Assembly (NCBI GenBank): GCA_036346275.1
Contig: CM070730.1
Location: forward strand, 43,136,918-43,200,917
Length of the DNA stretch: 64,000 nucleotides
Direction: 5' to 3'
DNA from: Otatea glauca
Lineage: Eukaryota > Streptophyta > Magnoliopsida > Poales > Poaceae
Made by a program: the position numbers and the translations under genes. The notes beneath the pieces are model-generated. The model was not told the origin of the DNA. It ran no database searches and was given only the letters and a program-made list of their open reading frames with translations. Positions 23,162-33,693 of the stretch are shown here, in pieces (within the stretch, counting starts at the first letter, position 1; every line of letters begins with the position of its first letter).

Positions 23162-23558
23162 GTTCTGGTCAACTCAACACTTTCTGCTTTGTTTGATTTC
23201 GAGCTTCGCATTCGCTTGTTTCTCAAAGTTTTGCAACCAAGAATGGATTTAAAGTGGTGAATCTTAAGTGTGTGCTTTAGTCCAAGCCCGTGATCCGAGC
23301 TTAGATCTAGCCTTGGGTGTTTGGGAGCTAAGTTGCTTATGGATGGGATAGAATTTCTCGCGAATCTTATCTTGATAGATGCGCAATCCTAGACGTCATC
23401 CTTGGAATGGATTGGCTGTCCAAGCATAAGGTCGTTTTAGATTGTGGCGAAGGATCGTGACCTTGGAAGGCCCTAGTGGCAAGAAGGTGGAGTTTCAGCG
23501 ACCGCATTCGGGACGGGCGATTAACGGTCAACAGATGTGAAAGCCATCGGCATGGAAG
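23162..23558 (+). pseudogene. Tekay protease region (degraded)
   Basis: Between gag and RT the expected aspartic protease is only partly readable. A DVILGMDWLSKHKVVLDC segment at 23393-23445, typical of the end of gypsy proteases, is clear. The catalytic DTGA motif is not found at its usual place (about 23180), where the frame is shifted. Stops interrupt all three frames. Confidence 0.65.
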
Positions 23559-24549
23559 ATGTGCCATGAGCGAGAATACCGGATGTATTTCGGAAGATTT
23601 GCCAGATTGCCACCGGATCGTGATATCGAGTTTGTCATCGAGTTAGCACTGTGCACAAGACCGATATCAAAGAGACCATATCGGATGCCTACCGACGAGT
23701 TAGTAGAAATGAAGAAGCAGATTGAGGAACTGCAAGAGAAAGGTTTCATTAGACCAAGTTCATCGCCGTGGGGAGCCCCGGTTTTGTTTGTTCGCAAGAA
23801 GGATGGAAGTCTTAGAATGTGCATCGACTACGTGCACTTAATGAAGTAACGATCAAGAATAAGTATCCGTTGCCCAGGATCGACGACTTATTTGATCAGT
23901 TAAGAGGAGCTGGAGTTTTCTCCAAGATAGATCTTCGTTCAGGATACCATCAGTTGAAGATCCGAGCAGAGGATGTACCTAAGACTGCGTTTTCTACGCG
24001 ATATGGACATTACGAGTTCACATCATGTCATTCGGATTGACTAATGCCCCAAAGATATTTCATGAACATGATGAATAAAGTCTTCATGGATTACTTGGAC
24101 AAGTTTGTTGTAGTCTTCATAGATGATATCTTGGTTTACTCAAGACGGAAGAAGAGCATGCAGAACATCCGAGAATGGTTTTAGGCAGTGAGAGCATCAA
24201 CTATATGCTAAGTTTAGCAAGTGTGAATTTTGGAAGGAGAAAGTTGAATTTCGGTCATGTAATGACTACCAAAGGAGTCGATTGATCCCAAAGCAAAGTG
24301 GACGCAGATGTTGCATTGGGAGCCACCAAGTCCATTACTCAGATTCGTAGTTTTCGGGAATGGCGGGATATTACCGTCGGTTCATAGAAGGATTCTCGAC
24401 AATTGCTAAACCCTTACGCGATTGTTAAAGAAAGAGAAGAAGTTTGCATGGACGCCAGAGTGCGAGAAAAGTTTCATGGAATTAAAAAGCGTTTAACAAC
24501 AGCCCTGTATTAGTGTTGCGGATGTGCGAATGGATTTGACATTTTTGCG
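23559..24549 (+). pseudogene. Tekay reverse transcriptase
   Basis: Frame one (23559-23849) has DIEFVIELALCTRPISKRPYRM, EELQEKGFIRPSSSPWGAPV and KKDGSLRMCIDY. Frame two (23819-24040) has IKNKYPLPRIDDLFDQLRGA and FSKIDLRSGYHQLKI. The catalytic box reads VVFIDDILVYS at about 24110. After it, TTKGV and the thumb region (24170-24549) are broken by several one-base shifts. All RT motifs are present in order but in at least four frames. It is a gypsy RT with chromovirus-type motifs. Confidence 0.9.
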
Positions 24550-25155
24550 ATGCTTCAAGGGGGCTTGGGATGCGTGTTAATGCAAGAAGGCAAAGTCGTT
24601 GCTTATGCGTCGAGACAATTGAGACCGCATGAAGTGAATTACCCAACGCATGATTTGGAGTTAGCTGCCGTAGTGCATGCTTTAAAGATATGGCGTCATT
24701 ATCTCATAGGAAATAGATGTGAGATATATACGGACCATAAGAGTCTGAAATACATATTCACTCAATCTGACCTGAATATGAGGCAGCGAAGATGGCTTGA
24801 GCTAATTAAGGATTATAATGTGGGAATCCATTATCATCCTGGAAAAGCCAATGTGGTGGCAGATGCCCTGAGTCGAAAAAGCCATAGCGCAAATGCATTG
24901 TCAATGGAGGATCAACCAGAATTATGCAAGGAATTTCAGAGGTTAAGATTGGAGGTCGTTCCGCAAGGAATGATAGCTGCGCTAGAAGTAAAACCAACAT
25001 TAGAGGATCAGATTAGAGAAGGTCAACAAGATGACGATAAAATTTCAAAAATCAAGGCTAAAAAGGAAGAAGGCCTAGCCATAGATTTCACTCTGGACGA
25101 ACAAGGAACTATGTTCTTCAAAGGCCGAATTTGTGTGCTTGATAAAAGGAATTAA
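24550..25155 (+). pseudogene. Tekay RNase H
   Basis: 201 open codons: GLGCVLMQEGKVVAYASRQL, NYPTHDLELAAVVHALKIW, EIYTDHKSLKYIF, RRWLELIKDYN and HPGKANVVADALSRK, the standard gypsy RNase H with its catalytic Glu and Asp residues (ELAAVV, TDHKSL, VADALSR). The first catalytic Asp just upstream (SDAS in the family) is lost in the frame break near 24540. The end leads into the integrase linker. Confidence 0.88.
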
Positions 25156-26412
25156 AACAATTGATTCTTGAGGAAGCGCATGATTCAAAGTACTCAATTC
25201 ATCCAGGAAGTGCTAAAATGTACCAAGATTTGAAAGAGAGATTCTGGTGGCCAAATATGAAGCGTGAAGTAGCTGAACATGTTGCTTTATGCGACGTATG
25301 TCAGAGGGTGAAAGCCATGCATCAAAGACCATTTGATGCATTGCGGTAGTTAAAAATTCGGAATGGAAGTGGGAGGAAATCGGAATGGATTTTATCACCG
25401 GTTTACCTAAGACTCGTAAAGGTTACGATTCCATTTGGGTTATCGTGGATCGCCTAACCAAGGTCGCTCATTTCATCCAAAGAAAGACCACTTACGCCGA
25501 GATCGTTTGGCGTAATTGTACATGTCAAGGATTGTATGTTTGCATGGAGTGCCAAAGAAGATTGTGTCGACATGAGGTACCCAATTTACCTCAAGGTTTT
25601 GGAATAAGTTGCATGAAGCAATGGGAACCCGTCTGAATTTCAAGATAAAGATATCACCCGCAGATGGATGGTCGATCGAAAGAGTAAATCGATTTTAGAG
25701 GATATGTTGAGAGCACGTGCTTTAGCGTATGCCACGTCATGGGATAAATGTTTGCCATATGCGTAATTGCCATAATAATAGTTATCAAGCTAGCCTACAG
25801 ATGTCACCATTCGAGGCATTGTATGGACGTGCTTGTCGTACTCGTTGAATTGGAATGAAACGGAGAGCGCTTGGTGTTTGGGCGGACATTCTCGAGGAAG
25901 CCGAAAGTCAAGTCGCAATGATCGAGAGAGGTTGAAGATAGCACAGTCAAGACAGAAAAGCTACGCAGATAACCGTCGTCGAGATTTGAGTTTTGAACCG
26001 AAGATCATGTGTATCTCGTGGTTACCCTCTTAAGGGCGTTAAGAGATTTCACGTTAAAGGAAGCTTGCACCAAGATATGTCGGTCCGCTCAAGATTACGA
26101 GCCGTCGAGGAGAGGTAGCTTATCGATTAGAGTTGCCTCGGTCATTGGCGTGGAGTGCATGATGTATTCCATGTATCGCAGCTTAAGAAGTGTCTCAGAG
26201 TGCCAACAGAGCAAGCCCCGTTGGAGGCAATAGAGCTGCAAGAAGATTTGACTTATAAAGAGCAACCAGTCAGAATTTTGGATGTTGTGGAGCGCAAGAC
26301 CAGAAACAAGTCTATTCGCTTTGCGAGTTCGATGGAGCAATCATTCGAAAGTGAAGCCACTTGGGAGCGAGAAGAAGAATTGAAGTCGAATTCGAACCTA
26401 TTCTCTAGTTAG
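25156..26412 (+). pseudogene. Tekay integrase with chromodomain-like C terminus
   Basis: The N-terminal HHCC finger is read at 25170-25330 (HDSKYSIHPG, CDVCQRVK). The core follows with GMDFITGLPKTRKGYDSIWVI and VDRLTKVAHFI (25385-25480). The second catalytic Asp region is lost among shifts at 25540-25640, and the later core is recognisable only as MSPFEALYGR at about 25800. The C terminus at 26155-26412 has DVFHVSQLKKCL, VRILDVVERKTRNK and SEATWEREEEL, the chromodomain region that guides chromovirus insertion. It stops at 26410. Confidence 0.87.
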
Positions 26413-26439
26413 CCCCAATCTCGGGCCGAGATTCTCATT

Positions 26440-26450
26440 AAGGGGGAGGT
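26440..26450 (+). promoter_or_regulatory. Tekay polypurine tract
   Basis: AAGGGGGAGGT, directly before the 3' LTR start at 26452, is the plus-strand primer site. Confidence 0.88.
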
Positions 26451-26451
26451 T

Positions 26452-29400
26452 TGTAACATCCCAAAATTTGGCTTAATTAAGTTTTTATCGTTTAAAAATG
26501 CATTTGTGATTTTCTGGAATTTATTTGGATTTTTCTAGATTCATTTGAATTAATTCCTATTTCAAGTTTATTGCTTTTTATTCAAAAGTATTTAAATCTG
26601 TGCCAAGTTAAAATAAAGTTTGGCCAAAATATTTTATTTGAGTCCGAATGTCTCAAAGTATTTTTGAGATTTTTCTTGAATTTTCTGATTATTTTATTGC
26701 CTAAAACAAATAAAATGAATTTTGGAATTGTTTTAAATAGAAAATCCTTTTAAAAGAAGTTAATGATGTTGGGCCAAGCCCATTCTCGTTTTCGTCGCCT
26801 GCGGCGTCGCGCATAGCCTTGCGGCCCGATTCTAGAGGCTCGATCGTGACCGTTGATCGAGGATCGGACGGCCGAGGCGTCGCGTCGGTGGAAACCCTAG
26901 CGGGTGGGCGCCGTCGGATGCGCCACGTGGGCGGTCGCGATGGGGCGGCAGCGCCGCCGTGTCCGATTCGAATCCGGCGCCGATTTCGACGCGGCCGGCG
27001 TTCGTGCCAGACGGACTCAAGGCCCTTAAAAGCGGACCGATCGAACCCCGAGGATCACCTGCCTTCGCCGCACGTTTTCCCCTAGCTTTCGGCTGCTAAA
27101 GCGCTGCGTGGAGCTCGCACGGACTCGCCGGACCCCGTGGACAACCGCCGCCGTCGTTTCGCCGTTTCGTGGCCGACCGGTGTTCTTCCGCCGCTGTGGA
27201 GGGTAGATCTGGGATCGCCGCGAGGAGACGCTTCGGTTCCAAGTGTCTTCGCCGCCTTTTGTTCGCCGAAACGCCGTCGGGCTCGTCTTCGTCTCGGTCT
27301 CCGGTGAACGCGCCCGAGCTCGTCGTCGAATCTCGTAAGCATTTGCAGCCGTTGGATCTGGGATCGAACACGTCAGTTCTTGCCGCGTGGAATACGTGTC
27401 GGTAAGCCACGTCGTCGCTAAACGTGAGCCGTCGGATCGGTGATGGAAGGCCTGGATCGCACCGTGGGTTGCGCCAACCAGATGATGCGCGCGTGGCGCC
27501 TTTGGGATCGGTTAGCGCGTGGACCGGGTGCACCGTAGACTTGCGCTGCGTCATGGACCCAGTCCATACGCCGAGCGACGTGTCGCCACCCGATTGGCTC
27601 AGTTCATCGCTGACGTCATGCTGACGTCATAAATTGCTTTTTCAGTATAAAAATAAATCTGTTAAATTCGAATTTCTGATTTTCTGATTTCAGTATTTAT
27701 TTCAAACTTTAAAAGGCTATATCTTTTGCATCGTAACTCGGATTTGAGTGATTCCAGTTTCTAAAAATTTGTAAAATTGAGATCTATTTAATGGTGAATT
27801 TTAATTGATTTTTGGAGTTCAATTGCTCTCTGTTTTGGTATTTATTTGCTTTTCTTTTTGGTACGCGTAGACGTTGAATTGTGCGACGCTTCGGAGGAAG
27901 ATCAAGCAACCCAAGAGCAAGCTTCAGATCAAGATCAGGACCTATTCCAAGGCAAGTTGTGCTTTGATCATGTTGAACCCATGTTTATAAAATTGCTATG
28001 TTTGTTTTACAATATTGCATATATTTCAAATATACAATTGTTTCAAATTAGATTGGGTTTAGCTAAAATACCAGATTGATCTATACCCTACCTTGTCATT
28101 TTATGCCATGAACCATTGTCACCCTAGATTGGTTTAATATAGTTGATTAATAATTATGATCAACATTGGAGGTTAGACCGTATTAGTTGCTTAGCCATGC
28201 CACGTCATCACATGTGTCAGAATCATTGTTAATTAATCTTGATTAACGGAATATGGAACAATGTTATGAACTTGTGTGTCATGTGGGATCACACGATGAG
28301 ATTGAGTTGTTGTGGCGAGTCATGTCACGCAACGATGTTGAATTGTTGATGGCACGTGGTGCTTGGTAATCAAGCGGGTGATGATAACTTAGATTGGGGC
28401 AAGTGGCAAGGCGAGGAGGCCAAGGTGGGCCCGATGGGCGATGGTATGTGGAAGTCTTGCCTTGATCACACTAAGGACTTAACCTTGCAAGCCTTTGACT
28501 GAGTCAATCATGCAACCACATGTCCGTATGGGCCACCTAGGTGAGTAATTTGCAAAGTCTTAATTTTGATACTATCGTGGTCGGTGTGAGTTCCGGGTCG
28601 AGTGTAATTCACATGGCGCAAGAGGGGGCCCGGATGTGGTTTATGAGACCGCCATGTTGAAACCTTAGCGGGTAGTATCGGGTTAAGATAGAGCATTGTA
28701 AAGGCTTTGTTATAATCTCTCGCCTTTGTGGTGTTTGGTTGTATCACGTGGGTAAAGTGCATAACCTCTGCAGAGTGTGAAACTATTCTGATAGCCGTGC
28801 TCATGGTATTGAGCAATGCTCGGAATTACGATTAAGGGTTAGCTTAATTAATTGGACAACTTGGTTGGGATGGCGGAATGCCATGTGGAAGATGGAATTT
28901 AACTTAGGATTGGAAACTTGGTTTACTTGAGAAATCTGAATTTATTTATTATCGTTATTTGTTTTACATCCTTTACAATCTATATATCAGATTCGTTCAT
29001 AAATGCCGCTTATTGCAAAATAGCCATGATAGCCTATCCATTGGAATAAGCCTTGCATATAGATACATGGAATTGCATTCATGCACAACTTGTTGAGTGC
29101 TTTAAGTACTCACCCTTGCCAAACAACAATAATCAACAGTTGAAGAATCTACACTGTGTTGGAAGATGAAGTCCAAGAAGACACGAGTCATTGGGGTCCG
29201 AGCCTTGTCGGTTGCTGTGGTGGTGATGAGCTACCTACGTTTCTACTTTCACGCTTAATTATTAGCTTATATTTTCAGTCTTGCCCTGCGTGGCTTAATA
29301 ATGTAAGTTGGTCATAAGATCATACATTTAGTTATATCAATAAATGAACTATTATTCTATTATCGTTGTGTATGATGTGATATGTACCAATGTTAAGCTG

Positions 29401-29474
29401 TGTGCACTAGCGTTGATCCTGGGAATAGTGCAGTAAACACAATGGGTTCGAATCAGTGGATTCGGGTCCTTACA
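26452..29474 (+). repeat. Tekay element 3' LTR
   Basis: 3023 bp, the partner of 17718-20748 with the same ends. The two copies are collinear. Differences are mainly one-base indels in homopolymers and changes at CAG/CTG, concentrated in the GC-rich block. It is followed by the target duplication TCTGT. Confidence 0.96.
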
Positions 29475-29986
29475 TCTGTATTTGAATTGACTTGGTCTGG
29501 CACAATAGGCAATCTCTCTGATCTTTCAGACAAAATATGTCTGGCTTATGTTCAAATGTTTCTAAGTCTAATTCTTATCCAAATTCAAATGGATTTTATC
29601 TATTTCATAAAACCTTTTCTTCTCTTCTCAAATTTCAAAATTTGTTCAAAATCTTGCCTATTGCTTTAGGACTTGTCTTCTACTAACCTGACCTTGTTTT
29701 TGGGATCCCATATATTTGCTCAAACCGATATACCTAACGGGGTCCCACCACCTCTTTACCAAGATGCCTGTTCCCATCAACCACCTTGTTTAAAGGCATT
29801 AGTTACCAAGATACCCTTGTATTCAATACAGTTACCTCTTCCATCAGAATTTCCCCTTTGGTACATTCGTGCTTGCGCAAACTCCTCAAAGCCAAAAAAA
29901 CCGTCTTAGCACCGAAGGAAATCCCTAATCGGATCTTGGCAACGGTGTTCATCTGGCATTCTGCGCAAGAATCTCTTTCAGGCTCA

Positions 29987-30079
29987 GTAAGTTTTCCTTA
30001 AAACCCCTCTTTTCTCTTCTTGTCGAAAAACCCTAGACAGACCTAGATCTTAGACTCTAGTGTTTATTTTCTTGTTTAG
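29987..30079 (+). other. Probable intron in the leader of the copia-A extra ORF
   Basis: A good donor (A|GTAAGT at 29987) and a pyrimidine-rich acceptor (TTTCTTGTTTAG|G ending at 30079) enclose 93 bp of AT-rich sequence, 76 bases before the ORF's ATG. This suggests a spliced leader for a separate message. The surrounding 29480-30155 has no coding gene that I recognise. The intron is predicted from sequence only. Confidence 0.45.
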
Positions 30080-30155
30080 GTCTGGTCATTGTGCTTGAAA
30101 AGGGTCTGCATTTGAGTCTGTCTGAACAAGAGTTGTACATTAGTTGGTAATCAAG

Positions 30156-32777
30156 ATGAGGTCGAAGAACCCAGATAAAAGGGGACTAATTGGAAAAATT
30201 GTTGATAAAGTAAAGAGCAAGAAACCGAAGGTATCTAGTTCATCTCCTATAATAACATTACCTAGACAACCTCAAGGTCCTGTGCTCATTCAAGATGTTC
30301 ATAATGCTGTCCGAACAAATAGAAAATTGGTCACTTTACATCCAAGAAAAGGAAAAGATAAACAAGTAATTGAATTTGAATCATCTTCTAAAGATAGTGC
30401 CTATGAGCCTAGTAGTGAATCATCTTCAGAAAATACTGAGCTGCTTGCTGAAGTTGATACTCTGAGTAGTGAAGAATTAGTTGTCCTAAGAGGTAAGAAA
30501 CTGAGGGCAGTGAAATTGGTTAATGAGAAAATTCGGTTTCCTGAGTCAAGGCCAGCTTTGGGTGAAAATTTTGTGTCTCTTCTTCACAAAAATATATATA
30601 ATGGTTATCTGAATAGAAAAGATGGAAAAGGAAAGATGGTATCAGCCTTGTCAAATCATCAGTATGTGGATTGGGATCAAGTGAACTCCATAATTGACTC
30701 AACAAGATTGTTTGACTGTATAAACTTAACCCCTGGATTAATTCATATAATGTGAGTATCTCAAGAACACTGGAGTTCTATGCATCTTTATTAGTGAACA
30801 AATAGAGAAAACATATTATGTTCACTATGAATGGAAAGATAAGAAAAATCAGGTCTACTCAGTTTGAGTCTGCAATTAGAGCCTTAAGTCCATTAGTGAA
30901 TAGAACAATAATATTTGAAAAGATGTATCCTTGTCAAAGATGGAGGTTGATTTACAAATATCTGCACATATATACAAAGACACCACCAGTGCTGACTTCA
31001 ATCCCAACAGAGTCTCTTGTTTATGTGAAGAAGCAAAGGTACTGCTGCTAGTATTAAGGCATACAATTGTTCCCAAGTCTGGATACAAGGATGGTGTGAC
31101 CTCAACCCTAGCATGGCTGTTGCATCTCATTTTGTCAAGACAACCTATAGACTCGGTTGATTACATCTTTGGGGAAATGGAGGAGGCAGTCTACAGAAAA
31201 TTTGGCAGCCCTTTACCTTTTGCTCAACAAATCACTGAAGTTCTGTTGGCACAAGGTATAATTTCCCAAGATGTCTGAATAGGGAATTTAAGTGTTTCCC
31301 AAAGAAATATAATATGCATAAATCCACTAGACAAAACTTGAGGGTCACTGGTTTTCTTCGAGGATTGCATGAGAATCAACCTAATAAAGGGGAAGAACCA
31401 GAACTGCCTGATCAAGAAGAAGCAGGAAATGAGTCAAGTGCAGAACCTGAAAATAAGTTTGACAACAGCAACCGAAGCGGGTATTCACAGGCTAAAGGCA
31501 GTGACTGCTGGCATCAATCTTATGGAAGCCATATGCCCTCATATGAAAGTCATCATAGCAGCAGCATGAACAAGTCTGGAAAAAAAATGAGCCAAGTGCT
31601 CACAGTGCCAGTAAGACCAAATCTGGAAATGACAGAGAGCCTAGTGCTCAAAGTGGAAATAAATGTAAGGCCTCAAGTCATCATAAGTCTGATCACTCTC
31701 CAAGGCCCTTCACTCAACTTCTAGCCTCTACTCCAAAACCAACAGAAGTGATTCATGGAAGTGAATCCTGGAATGAGGATAATGCTGCAACTCAAATTAT
31801 TTCAAGCTTAGTTGCTAAGTCTTTTAATAAAGAGCAACAGCTTTATCACCAACAAGAGTCAGCGGCAGCAGCAAGATTCATGGAAGCTCAAAGTTTCAGG
31901 CCAGGAGCAAATGATTATGAGGCAGGAGGATCTGGTATGCCCCAAACGTTTGAATCTTATTATCCTCCCTCAATTGTTCATCCTGAGCATGATCAGAGGG
32001 ATACCTTTCCTGGTTGGCAGAGTCTATTTGATTTCCAGTACCCTTCTTCGTCTCCACAAAAGCATGCTGAGAAAGCACAGGAAGATACCTTTTAGGCTCA
32101 GGAAAATATTTTTGACTCTCAACCTGCATGGTTTTCTTCTTTTGAACAACAATATTATGCTGACCAAAGAGGATTTCAAGCAAGATACATGGAAGATCAA
32201 GCAATGGCAGCTCAGAGATATGAAGAACAAGCAAAATTCCAAAATGAAATCTTTTCTAGATTTGATCACCTCAACAACAATCATGGGGAGTTAAGACAGT
32301 GGATCGAGCAGCTTGGTAACAATCAGAATTTGTTAAAGGACAGACTGTATGACATGAATCAGAAAATTGATAAACATCACAAGAATCTGGTAAATCAAGT
32401 TGAGGCTGCAAGCACATCAAATAGGAGTAATCAGATATGGATCAGACAAAATTTGGACCACCTCATGGACTTCACTGAGGATGCTCTTCTACACCATATG
32501 CAACTGGAACAAAATTGCATTGATGATGTGGGTCAGATCTTCCGCAGAAACAAATATCTTAAATGATTCCTTGAACAAAGTGCAGTCTGATCTTCATAAT
32601 CTGACCATTCAACCAGACAAACCAGGTTATCCGAGCTGGCATGATCAAGCCATGACCCAAATACCAAGTACTCAAACTCAGGAAAAATCAGAAGCAGATG
32701 ATGATCAGATTGTTTCCCCTCCCAGGAAGAGCTCAGTTTTTGGTCAGCTCAAAAGGACCTTTTCTCATCACAAATAG
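30156..32777 (+). pseudogene. Copia-A extra ORF behind pol (env-like position)
   Basis: A chain of open frames with one consistent direction covers about 870 codons between pol and the 3' LTR. It starts at ATG 30156 (MRSKNPDKRG), shifts frame near 30755, has a TAG near 30802, and shifts again near 30960. A stop at about 31276 and further breaks near 31725, 32093 (TAG) and 32560 follow. The N-terminal part is basic then Ser-rich. The middle (KMYPCQRWRLIYKYLHIYTKT and AWLLHLILSRQ) resembles the 'putative plant transposon protein' region found in extra ORFs of plant LTR elements. The C-terminal part (32150-32560) is Gln-rich and looks coiled-coil. Sireviruses often have an env-like ORF here. I see no convincing signal peptide or transmembrane segment, so 'env' describes position only. 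Confidence 0.65.
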
Positions 32778-32800
32778 GACCCCTTTTTGGCTATTGATGC

Positions 32801-32811
32801 CAAAGGGGGAT
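32801..32811 (+). promoter_or_regulatory. Upstream polypurine-tract-like motif, copia-A
   Basis: CAAAGGGGGAT follows the extra ORF's stop by 23 bases. With the tract at 33220 and the one at 17103 it gives several polypurine-like tracts, a trait reported for Sireviruses. The rest of 32812-33219 is AT-rich noncoding sequence. Confidence 0.5.
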
Positions 32812-33219
32812 AATATTCCTAGGTTTCTAGGTTCTATTCTGTAGGCTGGACAAAGTCTGTTAAAACTGTTAAGGCTATTACTGTAATTTCTAAGATAGTA
32901 TCTAATGTTTTGGTACTAGTGGTATCTAATATTTATCTGGTTTATTTGTGCTCTGATACTTACTTTGATACTTTCTTGATTGGTATTATTGGTTGTCTGG
33001 AAGTACTTACTCTAACTCTTTTTGATCTGATCTCTGCTTATGTATTTTAAGGATCTAATATAGTCCTAATATATCATAACTGTCAAAATTCAGATCATGC
33101 ATTCATTAAGTGGGAGCACATATATCTACAACTTCTGCATATTATTCTGTCTAGCTAACTCTGTTTTGCAGAATGGATGAGATATTATTAATTGAAAAGG
33201 TATGTTGTCATCAATCACC

Positions 33220-33232
33220 AAAAAGGGGGAGA
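33220..33232 (+). promoter_or_regulatory. Copia-A polypurine tract
   Basis: AAAAAGGGGGAGA ends two bases before the 3' LTR start (TGATAGC at 33234). It is the plus-strand primer site. Confidence 0.9.
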
Positions 33233-33233
33233 T

Positions 33234-33693
33234 TGATAGCATCTAGGCCCTCTCAAGTTTCATTATCTTGTTTTATTATAGTTTTGATGTTGATGACTAA
33301 GTTAATAATGCTTAAGTTTTGAAGAGCATGTGCTGAAATCAATGATGAAGCAAGTTGGACTAACAAGATTAAGGTGTTCTGTTACTAGTTTATGACTTGG
33401 GAGTTGATTCAAGTCAAATAGCTAGGATTATTTTCAGCTTGGCTGTACTAAAGAGGGACTTTGCACAAGCTAGCGGATTGGATCATAAGGCAAAGACAAA
33501 ATTAGATTGCTCGGAGTAAAAAACTCTTAGTCATTGCTCTTTGAATCAATATTCTCCCTCTTTTCAGTAGTCTAAATATGCGACGGACTAAAATTCAGCT
33601 ATCCATTTCTTAAGTCTGTTGCATATATGACCAAAAGCCTTTTTGCCGGACCAAACCTTGGAGTTCTATTTATTAATTCCAAAGATAGATATA
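33234..33693 (+). repeat. Copia-A 3' LTR, left part
   Basis: It matches 10014-10761 of the 5' LTR, but about 288 bp (5' LTR 10415-10705) are absent: CCAAAAGCC joins straight to TTTTTGCCGGACC. It is cut at 33693 by copia-B1 and ends in the target duplication ATATA (33689-33693). Confidence 0.95.

Larger units (their letters stand above)
17718..29474 (+). mobile_element. Tekay-type chromovirus (Ty3/gypsy), complete with both LTRs
   Basis: Two LTRs of 3031 and 3023 bp flank primer site, leader ORF, gag, protease, RT, RNase H, integrase with chromodomain and a polypurine tract. The pol order with integrase last marks Ty3/gypsy. The retroviral-type gag with CCHC and the chromodomain point to the chromoviruses; long LTRs and gag motifs point to Tekay (Del/RIRE3-like). 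The target duplication TCTGT is exact at 17713-17717 and 29475-29479. It is 11.76 kb long and sits in copia-A behind pol. Confidence 0.95.

Noticed and set aside
30144..30155. Upstream start of the copia-A extra ORF at TTG 30144
   Set aside because: The ATG at 30156 is in the same frame and is the more likely start for a plant message.
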